This document shows positions 58,174-64,000 of a stretch of 64,000 bases of DNA, in pieces. Under the pieces are notes generated by a model, which was not told the DNA's origin, did no database searches, and saw nothing but the letters and a program-made list of their open reading frames with translations. Position 1 is the stretch's first letter, and every line of letters begins with the position of its first letter. Both the position numbers and the translations under genes were made by a program. Location: the NCBI GenBank assembly GCA_934500835.1, contig CAKSTR010000007.1:172459-236458 (forward strand). Direction: 5' to 3'. The stretch is from an uncultured Paracoccaceae bacterium (GTDB taxonomy: Bacteria; Pseudomonadota; Alphaproteobacteria; Rhodobacterales; Rhodobacteraceae).

Positions 58174-58269
58174 GGGGGCATTCTGCCCCCAAACCCCCTG
58201 AGGATATTTCCAGACAGAAAATGAAGCCGCGCTTCCGGCATTTTCTGTCTTTCAAATATCCCCGCGCGG
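58174..58269. repeat. Inverted pair of the dispersed motif (copies E1/E2) with hairpins
   Basis: Copy E1 is minus-strand (58194-58226), copy E2 plus-strand (58239-58269). Their cores AGACAGAAAATG (58212-58223) and CATTTTCTGTCT (58239-58250) pair perfectly across a 15-base loop, extended by GGATATTT/AAATATCC. The hairpin GGGGGCA/TGCCCCC (58174-58190) precedes them. The set lies between convergent tetR and the ABC operon and should terminate both. The rest of 58101-58351 holds no gene. Confidence 0.8.
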
Positions 58270-58351
58270 AGCGCAGCGCCGAGCCGGTTGCGTGCTTGCA
58301 CGCAGAGGCGAGACGAAAGGCTTGCGGCGGCAGCCGCTCAATTTGCCGACC

Positions 58352-59452
58352 TCAGCGGAAGAGGACCAGCGCCTCGGGGCTCCAGGCGACCTGGACCTTG
58401 CTGCCCACGTCCAGGATCGGGCGGCCGGGGACGTTGCGCATCGACAGTCGCACCTCGACATCGGTGCCGCCAAGGTAGACGTCGTAATAGGTCATGTCGC
58501 CGAAGTAGATCACCTCGTCGATCACGCCGTCGATGGTGCGTTCCGCCGTGGTCTGGCCGGGATAGAGCAGCGTCAGGGTTTCGGGACGCAGGCCGATCAC
58601 CGGGTCTTCGCCCTTCGCGGGCGGGGCCTGGGTCGCGTCCAGCGTGACCTTGCCGAGGCCCTTGGCATCGACTTCGATCTTGCCGCCGGCTTCCGAGGTG
58701 ATCGTGGCGGGTACGAAGTTCATCGTGCCGATGAAATCCGCCACCTTCTTGGAATTGGGGCGGCGATACAGCGTCTCCGGGTCGGCGAGCTGGGCGATTT
58801 CGCCCTCGAACATCACGGCGATGCGATCCGACATCACCAGCGCCTCTTCCTGGTCATGCGTCACCAGAACGAAGGTGATGCCGACCTGGCGCTGCAGGCG
58901 GATCAGCTCGACCTGCATATGTTCGCGCATCTTCTTGTCGAGGGCGGACAAGGGTTCGTCCAGCAGCAGCACCTTGGGCTTCAGGATCAGCGCGCGCGCC
59001 AGTGCAACCCGCTGCCGCTGTCCGCCCGAAAGCGCATGCGCCGCGCGGGCGCCATAGCCCTTGAGCCCCACCATCTCCAGCGCTTCCTCGACCGCGGCGG
59101 CCTTCTCGGCCTTGCTTCGCGGGTCCTTGCGCAGCCCGAACCCGACGTTTTCGGCCACCGACATATGGGGGAAGATGGCGTAGCTCTGGAACACCATATT
59201 GGTGGGGCGCACGTTGGCGGGCACGCCCTTCATCGACTTGCCGTCGATCATCACCACACCCGAGGACAGATCCTCGAACCCCGCGATGGTGCGCAGAAGC
59301 GTGGTCTTGCCGCAGCCCGAGGGGCCGAGGAGCGAGAAGAACTCGCCGGCCTTGATGGTGCCGTTGATGCCGCGCAGGGCGTGGTAATCGCCGTAATACT
59401 TATGGACGTCCCGGAATTCGATCATCACGGGTTTCTCTTCGGGAGCGGTCAC
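58352..59452 (-). CDS. Polyamine-type ABC transporter ATP-binding protein
   Basis: A 366-residue ATPase of the PotA type. Walker A GPSGCGKTT, signature LSGGQRQRVALARAL, Walker B VLLLDEPLSALD and the H-loop VTHDQEEAL are all intact. A C-terminal TOBE domain (about 285-360) follows. A GTG start at 59452 overlaps the upstream permease stop (GTGA). It energises uptake of putrescine, spermidine or a similar cation. Confidence 0.92.
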   Translation of the reverse strand: MTAPEEKPVMIEFRDVHKYYGDYHALRGINGTIKAGEFFSLLGPSGCGKTTLLRTIAGFEDLSSGVVMIDGKSMKGVPANVRPTNMVFQSYAIFPHMSVAENVGFGLRKDPRSKAEKAAAVEEALEMVGLKGYGARAAHALSGGQRQRVALARALILKPKVLLLDEPLSALDKKMREHMQVELIRLQRQVGITFVLVTHDQEEALVMSDRIAVMFEGEIAQLADPETLYRRPNSKKVADFIGTMNFVPATITSEAGGKIEVDAKGLGKVTLDATQAPPAKGEDPVIGLRPETLTLLYPGQTTAERTIDGVIDEVIYFGDMTYYDVYLGGTDVEVRLSMRNVPGRPILDVGSKVQVAWSPEALVLFR

Positions 59453-60258
59453 AGGAATCCTCCGGTATCCTTGCCGCCGGCCTTGGCTACGCCACGGCGA
59501 CGGAAATATTCGGCGATGGTCAGAAGCAGGATCGAGAAGGCCACCAGCATCGTCCCGAGCGCCAGCACCGGCGGCACGGTCGAGGGGAAGCGGAAGGCGG
59601 TGAAGACGAAGACCGAAAGCACCGGCTCTCCGCCTCCAAGGAAGTTGGCGATGATGAATTCGTCGATCGAGATGGTGAAGGTGATCAGGAAACTGGCCAT
59701 GATGCCCGGCATCACCAGCGGCAGGACGATCAGGCGGAAGGTGCTCCAGCCGGTTTCCCCCAGATCGAGGGCGGCTTCTTCCAGCGATTTGTCCAGCGAC
59801 TGGAAGGCCGAGGACAGGATCGCCACCGCGAAGGGCATGCAGATCAGCACATGGCCCAGAATGATGGTGAAGAGGGAAAGCTTGATGCCGACGGACAGCA
59901 GCAGCACCAGAAGCGACATCGCCACGATCATCTCGGGCAGGACCAGCGGCACCATGATGCCCCCCATCACGATGCCCTTGCCCGGCCAGGAATAGCGCAC
60001 GGCCGAGCGCGCGGCGAGAATGCCAAGGGTTGTCGCCAGAGTCGCGGTCGAGAGCGAGACGATCAGGCTGTTGACCAGCGCCTTGCGCAGATTGGCATCC
60101 CCCAGCATCTGGCTGAACCATTTGGTGGTGAAGCCCGACAGCGGGAAGGCCACGGTGGTGGCATCGTTGAAGGCGAACATCGGCAGGATGATGATCGGCC
60201 CGTAAAGCACGATCAGATAGATGATCGTATAGGTGCGCAGACCCAGACCCTTGTTCAT
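59449..60258 (-). CDS. ABC transporter permease, PotC type
   Basis: A 269-residue inner-membrane subunit with six helices. The EAA loop that contacts the ATPase is LEEAALDLGETGWSTFRLIV. It starts inside the stop of the first permease (ATGA) and ends inside the start of the ATPase gene, so the three are strictly coupled. Confidence 0.93.
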   Translation of the reverse strand: MNKGLGLRTYTIIYLIVLYGPIIILPMFAFNDATTVAFPLSGFTTKWFSQMLGDANLRKALVNSLIVSLSTATLATTLGILAARSAVRYSWPGKGIVMGGIMVPLVLPEMIVAMSLLVLLLSVGIKLSLFTIILGHVLICMPFAVAILSSAFQSLDKSLEEAALDLGETGWSTFRLIVLPLVMPGIMASFLITFTISIDEFIIANFLGGGEPVLSVFVFTAFRFPSTVPPVLALGTMLVAFSILLLTIAEYFRRRGVAKAGGKDTGGFL

Positions 60259-61193
60259 TTGCGGGCTCCCAGGAAGCGGCGGTTGGCCAGGACGAACAGC
60301 GTCGCCACGATCGCCACGATCAGCATCGAGCTGACGGCAAGCGTCGATCCCATCGCCTGGTTGCGCAGCTTCCACATCTGCGTCTCGATGAAGTTGGCGA
60401 TCATCGGCACCTTGCCCGACCCGATGAGTTCGGGCGTCACATAGTCGCCCACCGTCGGGATGAAGACGATCAGCACCGCCGCGACCACACCCGCCATCGA
60501 CAGCGGCAGCGTCACGCGCAGGAAGGTGGTCCAGCGGGATTCGCCCAGATCCTGCCCGGCCTCAAGCAGGCTGCGGTCCACCTTTTCAAGGCTGACGAAG
60601 ATCGGCAGCACGGCGAAAGGCGCATAGGCGTGGCTGAGCGTGATGATGATCGATGCGGTGCCGTATTGCAGCAGGTTCAGCGGCTCGTTGATGATGCCCA
60701 CCGATCCAAGCGCGGCATCCACCGCGCCGTCATAGCCAAGAATGGTGCGCCACAGCGCGACCCGGATGACATAGCTGGTCCAGAACGGAATGGTGATCAG
60801 GAAAAGCCACAGCGATTTCCTCGACGGCGTCACATGGAAGCTGACGTAATAGGCGACCGGATAGGCCAGCAGGACCGTGGTCAGCGTGACCAGGGCGCCG
60901 ACGAACAGCGCCCGGCCCATGGCGGTGGCGGTGGCCTGCGCCATCCGCACATCGGTTGAGGAACAGGTGTCGCTGGCCGACCAGCAGAACAGCTTGGCAT
61001 AGTTCGACAGCGTGAAGCCGAGGTTTTGCCCCTCTTGCAGCGGCAGGCTGACCTTCGCCCCGTCCTCAAGCCCCGCGAATGACAGGCCGAAGACCAGAAT
61101 CAGCGGTGCCGCCAACAGCAGCAGCACATAGATTCCGGGTGCAGAGATCAGAGTCCAGCCGGCCTTCGCCTCGGCGGATGGTGTGTTCGCCAT
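60255..61193 (-). CDS. ABC transporter permease, PotB type
   Basis: A 312-residue permease with six helices; its EAA loop is LLEAGQDLGESRWTTFLRV. A large periplasmic insert with two Cys (FCWSASDTCSS) follows the first helix. It is the first visible gene of the transporter operon. The binding protein (PotD/PotF type) is not in the 180 bases before it nor elsewhere in the window. Confidence 0.93.
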   Translation of the reverse strand: MANTPSAEAKAGWTLISAPGIYVLLLLAAPLILVFGLSFAGLEDGAKVSLPLQEGQNLGFTLSNYAKLFCWSASDTCSSTDVRMAQATATAMGRALFVGALVTLTTVLLAYPVAYYVSFHVTPSRKSLWLFLITIPFWTSYVIRVALWRTILGYDGAVDAALGSVGIINEPLNLLQYGTASIIITLSHAYAPFAVLPIFVSLEKVDRSLLEAGQDLGESRWTTFLRVTLPLSMAGVVAAVLIVFIPTVGDYVTPELIGSGKVPMIANFIETQMWKLRNQAMGSTLAVSSMLIVAIVATLFVLANRRFLGARK

Positions 61194-61319
61194 TGGCCCC
61201 CCTGTGCCCTTTTGGCCGATATTCCGTCACGGCAGTATCTGCCTGTTGTTTGATCAAATCCTGACGCCGGATTCGCAACAATTCAAGTCAGCATGTTAGG
61301 GAACCGGAACACAACATGC

Positions 61320-61346
61320 AAAAAGGACGGCCGGGACGGGCCGCCC
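61320..61346 (-). terminator. Rho-independent terminator of the 85-codon gene
   Basis: On the minus strand GGGCGGCC and GGCCGTCC pair with one G-U wobble across a six-base loop, then TTTTT (A5 at 61320-61324). Confidence 0.8.
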
Positions 61347-61373
61347 AGAGTGCTGTGCCGGAAGAACAGGCGG

Positions 61374-61631
61374 TCAGCCGGCGATCTTCTCGATCCCGAT
61401 GGCGCGCTTCTTCAGCTCGTCATAAAGCGTGGGCACGATCTTCTGCGCCCCCACCGCGACCCGCAGCGCATCCGAGATCCTGGCCTCGGCCCCCGCGGCA
61501 CCTGCGACGCGCCAGATCATCCGGCGGGCCACGCCGTCATCATAGACGATTTCGGTCTCGCCCGCGCGCTTGCGCCAGCCAAGGAAATCGGCGCCGCCAT
61601 GCGGGGCGTGGAACGAGGTCTGTTGTCCCAT
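61374..61631 (-). CDS. Small conserved protein of unknown function
   Basis: An 85-residue soluble protein starting MGQQTSFHAPHGGADFLGWR and continuing ETEIVYDDGVARRMIWRVAG; the C-terminal part (KIVPTLYDELKKRAIGIEKI) looks helical. I do not recognise a family. It has its own clear terminator at 61320 and codon use like its neighbours, which supports a real gene. It stands alone between the ABC operon and the MocR gene. Confidence 0.6.
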   Translation of the reverse strand: MGQQTSFHAPHGGADFLGWRKRAGETEIVYDDGVARRMIWRVAGAAGAEARISDALRVAVGAQKIVPTLYDELKKRAIGIEKIAG

Positions 61632-61814
61632 TTTCGGGTCTCTTGTTTCTGCTTCTTGCCTGAGGCCGAACCTGCTCCGGCCGCGGGCCGAGCGTCAACG
61701 GCAAGCCTTAGCATCGGCCGGTGAACCCCCGTGAGGATGAGTCAATTCTGCCACAATCCTGCCGCACCGGACGAAACCCGCCACACGGTTGCCGTAATCG
61801 CGCCACAATTGGCG

Positions 61815-63239
61815 TCAGGCGGCAAGGTCCGAGGGCGGATTGCGCAGAAGCCGGGCCAGAATCTCCAGCGCCGCCTCGAAATCCTCGCGCGGCAGGTTGC
61901 CCGAGATTGCCAGCCGCACCGCATTGGGCGCCCTGCCCCCGATCAGGGCATATTCATCCGCGGGGCGAACCAGCACGCCCTCGGCCTCGGCCATGCGGGT
62001 GAAGGCGCTGGCGCGCCAGCCAAGCGGCATCCGCAGCCAGACGAAGGGCACACCGTGCTGCCAGCACAGATCGTAGCCGCCCAGATGGTTGACCATGCTT
62101 TGCAGCCGGTCGGCGAACTCGGCCTGAACCCGGCTGCGGATCTGCGCCGCGGCCCCGCTGGAGAACAGGCGCAGGCACATCTCGGCCACCGGGCGCGACA
62201 GGGCGTAGAAGGAATGCTGCGCGGCCAGACGCCCGGCCTCTCCCATGCCCGCCGGGCAGGCGACATAGCCAAAGCGCAGCGCCGCCGAGATGGTCTTGGA
62301 CACGCTGCCGATCACCCAGACCCGTTCGGGCGCCAGCGCACGCATCGAGGGGATATTGCTTTCGCTGACGGAATAGCAATCGTCCTCAACGATTTGCAGA
62401 TCGAAGGCGCGGGCGATGCCGGCAATGGCCAGCCGCCTGTCCAGCGGCATCCGCCCGGTGGTGGGGTTCTGCGCCTCGGTGGTCAGGCACAGCACCTGGG
62501 CGCCATGGCGGCGGCAGGCGGCCTCCAGCGCCTCGGGGACGATGCCCTCTTCGTCGATCTCGATCCCGACCACATCGGCGCGGGCGGCGCGGGCGGAATA
62601 GCGGAATCCGGGATAGGCCAGTTCCTCGATCAGCACTGTCGGGCGCTCGCCGCGCAGGCAGCAGTCTAGGATCAGCCCGATGGCGTTCTGCCCGCCATTG
62701 GCCAGCGCGATGTCATCGGGCGACAGCGGGCCAAGGATGCGGTCGCCCATCCATTTCACCACTTCGGCGCGCAAAGGCGCCTCGGCGCGCTGGCTGGTGT
62801 AGTCCAGCCAGCCTGTGGTGACGCCCTCGGCCATGGCAAGAAGTGCCTCGCGGAAGGCTTCGGCCTGCCCCACTTCGGGCACCTGCGGCGGACGCAGATC
62901 GACAAGGCCGGTGTTCGGCCCGGTGATACGTTCGGTATACAAGGCCTGCGTCGGGCCAAGCCGCGGCATTTGTGCCGCTACAAAGGTGCCCCGGCCGACC
63001 GTTGCCGCCAGAAGCCCTTCCTGCGTGGCCAGCTGATAGGCCCGCGCCACGGTTCCCGGCGTCAGATGCAGCCGCCAGGCCAGATCGCGCACGGTGGGAA
63101 GCTGGCTTCCGGCCGGCAATTCGCCGGAACGGATGGCGTCGCGCAGCGCGCGGCTGAGGCCGAGGTACTTTGTACCCGGATATTGAGTCAGATCTGGCTG
63201 CCAAGTTGTATCAGTCACAAAGTATCTCTGGCGACTCAT
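61815..63239 (-). CDS. MocR-family regulator (GntR helix-turn-helix fused to aminotransferase-like domain)
   Basis: A 474-residue PLP-binding regulator. Residues about 22-90 are a GntR winged helix (LSRALRDAIRSGELPAGSQL, then LHLTPGTVARAYQLATQEGL). Residues about 115-470 are an aminotransferase fold I domain with the PLP lysine in GSVSKTISAALRFGY and the TEAQNPTTGRM loop. MocR proteins usually control a divergent neighbour; here that is a DUF1127 gene. The start at 63239 is the first ATG, but the first direct repeat lies inside its early codons. Confidence 0.93.
   Translation of the reverse strand: MSRQRYFVTDTTWQPDLTQYPGTKYLGLSRALRDAIRSGELPAGSQLPTVRDLAWRLHLTPGTVARAYQLATQEGLLAATVGRGTFVAAQMPRLGPTQALYTERITGPNTGLVDLRPPQVPEVGQAEAFREALLAMAEGVTTGWLDYTSQRAEAPLRAEVVKWMGDRILGPLSPDDIALANGGQNAIGLILDCCLRGERPTVLIEELAYPGFRYSARAARADVVGIEIDEEGIVPEALEAACRRHGAQVLCLTTEAQNPTTGRMPLDRRLAIAGIARAFDLQIVEDDCYSVSESNIPSMRALAPERVWVIGSVSKTISAALRFGYVACPAGMGEAGRLAAQHSFYALSRPVAEMCLRLFSSGAAAQIRSRVQAEFADRLQSMVNHLGGYDLCWQHGVPFVWLRMPLGWRASAFTRMAEAEGVLVRPADEYALIGGRAPNAVRLAISGNLPREDFEAALEILARLLRNPPSDLAA
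63206..63222 (+). promoter_or_regulatory. MocR operator candidate, direct repeat 1
   Basis: TTGTATCA followed after GT by CACAAAG. The same pair recurs in the same orientation at 63280-63294. MocR regulators are known to bind direct repeats in divergent promoter regions. Confidence 0.55.
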
Positions 63240-63279
63240 TGAGCGGAATTGCTATGGTACACTTACCGGATCAATGCGA

Positions 63280-63294
63280 TTGTATCAACACAAA
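63280..63294 (+). promoter_or_regulatory. MocR operator candidate, direct repeat 2
   Basis: TTGTATCA followed after A by CACAAAG, 74 bases from repeat 1 and just before the DUF1127 start, overlapping its ribosome-binding region (AAAGGAGAG). Confidence 0.55.
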
Positions 63295-63304
63295 GGAGAG
63301 GTCC

Positions 63305-63526
63305 ATGTCGCGCACAGCCTCCACCACGGTTGCCCTGACCCCGCTTGCGGCCCTGCCGCCGGTCTCGCGCCTGCTGGTCGCCACCGCGCTGGTGCTGGCC
63401 CGCTGGGAGACCCGCCGCCGCTCGCGCATCGCGCTGGAGCGTCTGGCGCCGCACCATCTGCATGACATCGGCCTGACCCGGACCGCCGCCCAGATCGAAG
63501 TGTCGAAACCGTTCTGGCGCGGCTGA
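63305..63526 (+). CDS. DUF1127 domain small protein
   Basis: A 73-residue, very Arg-rich protein. The C-terminal motif RIALERLAPHHLHDIGLTRTAAQIEVSKPFWR region is the DUF1127 pattern (L..L..H.L.DIGL.R). Such proteins bind RNA in Agrobacterium and the Rhodobacter small RNA-protein CcaF1, and affect RNA turnover and stress responses. GGAGAG lies at 63295-63300. It is divergent from the MocR gene, with two candidate operators between or beside them. Confidence 0.88.
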   Translation: MSRTASTTVALTPLAALPPVSRLLVATALVLARWETRRRSRIALERLAPHHLHDIGLTRTAAQIEVSKPFWRG

Positions 63527-63923
63527 CTGCCGTTCCCCCTTTGCCGGGCGACAGCCCGATGCACGTCCGCCGCGACCAAGGCACGTAGCCGGCCAGGACG
63601 CGGTTGCGCCGATGTTGCAACGGCCGGCCTGCGGCCTGGCGCGCCGGGCAATTGCAGATTGCCACAACCGGTGAAACCGTCGAATGCGCCCTTGTGCTGA
63701 GGCAGCACAAGGGCGCGACGCTGCCCGAACTGATCGCAAGATAGGTGAACGCCTGCGGGACGTTGAAACACGGCCATGCGGGGCGACGCAGGCAGTTTTC
63801 GGAATGACAGCCTCAGCTTGCACCGAATCCTTCGCGGAATATCGGGCGGGGCGGCTGGGTCAGAGGTGTTGCCCCCTGCGCTTTCGCGCCGCCCAGATCA
63901 CATCGCCAAGTGATTGATTTTGC
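63527..63923. other. 397-base gap with a 13-bp hairpin and possible gene remnant
   Basis: No intact gene is visible between the DUF1127 gene and tRNA-Arg. GCGCCCTTGTGCT (63686-63698) and AGCACAAGGGCGC (63704-63716) form a perfect 13-base-pair hairpin. Read in frame on the plus strand, the same stretch gives ECALVLRQHKGATLPELIAR and a stop at about 63741-63743, resembling the start of DUF3489-type proteins. This may be a decayed remnant. Confidence 0.35.
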
Positions 63924-64000
63924 TGGCGCACCCGACAGGATTCGAACCTGTGACCTCTGCCTTCGGAGGGCAGCACTCTATCCAGCTGAGCTACGGGTGC
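63924..64000 (-). tRNA. tRNA-Arg (anticodon CCG)
   Basis: A complete tRNA on the minus strand ending at the window edge. The acceptor arms GCACCCG (from 64000) and CGGGTGC pair; the D-arm is AGCTCAGCTGGATAGAG-like, and the anticodon stem CTGCC/GGCAG encloses CTCCGAA with anticodon CCG, reading CGG (Arg). The T-arm holds GGTTCGAATCC, and CCA is encoded (63924-63926). Confidence 0.97.

Overview
The window is a chromosomal segment of a GC-rich alphaproteobacterium, most likely family Rhodobacteraceae/Paracoccaceae (Rhodobacter, Gemmobacter or Tabrizicola-like). The evidence is: the dusB(nifR3)-ntrB-ntrC-ntrY-ntrX-trkA-trkH-hfq-hflX gene order; an NtrC without the sigma54 GAFTGA loop, as known from Rhodobacter capsulatus; a fused ispDF; a HemB without the zinc cysteines; the patatin/bdhA pair; lineage-type small proteins (DUF1127, DUF6456, DUF6477); and a perfect FNR-type box. 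Almost everything is ordinary, densely packed chromosome. I see no prophage, insertion sequence, CRISPR array, defence island or replication origin. Many genes overlap by 1-4 bases (ATGA, GTGA, TTGA), which marks translationally coupled operons.

Layout. 165-2264: an FAD amine oxidase divergent from a solo LuxR regulator. 2265-2611: a structured non-coding stretch with a strong terminator. 2612-4347: tsf and rpsB behind a clear promoter and a folded leader. 4585-6386: pseudouridine salvage (psuK-psuG). 6466-8935: a DUF502 membrane protein, a patatin and 3-hydroxybutyrate dehydrogenase. 9058-11234: a candidate small RNA, back to back with a peptide-binding protein and an entericidin-like lipoprotein. 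11216-14106: a kinase-USP fusion, a metallophosphatase and an XRE-cupin regulator. 14172-17484: an operon of acyl-CoA ligase, DsbA-like oxidoreductase and MFS exporter. 17481-26743: mfd, a membrane protein, hemB, a SYLF lipoprotein, a beta-hydroxyacid dehydrogenase and a penicillin acylase.

26887-38809 is the nitrogen/potassium/RNA cluster, read leftward: dusB-ntrBC-ntrYX-trkAH-hfq-hflX. A perfect TGCAC-N7-GTGCA palindrome sits between dusB and ispDF. hflX has no ATG, GTG or TTG upstream of its conserved N-terminal domain and probably starts at a CTG overlapping the hfq stop. 39005-43704: ispDF-pgpA-pncC, a RatA/Coq10 protein, hpt with a 57-codon companion, a dihaem cytochrome c and a small unknown. 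43768-49558: lipA, aqpZ, a LysE exporter behind the FNR box, DUF6456/DUF6477 and an MttB-family methyltransferase. 49824-58100: guaA, a small monooxygenase, nitroreductase, EamA exporter, FadL porin and a P-loop ATPase-metA-ppk2-tetR run. 58352-61193: a polyamine-type ABC transporter without its binding protein. 61374-64000: a small unknown, a MocR regulator divergent from a DUF1127 gene, and a tRNA-Arg(CCG).

The most interesting non-genic signals are: a dispersed intergenic motif (five good copies, one weak) next to strong hairpins; the small RNA at 9058-9133; the rpsB leader; the NtrC palindrome; paired direct repeats at the MocR/DUF1127 promoter; and a 13-base AT-rich repeat on both sides of the DUF6477 gene. 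Protein calls rest on motif recognition and structures on hand base-pairing; no searches or folding programs were run.
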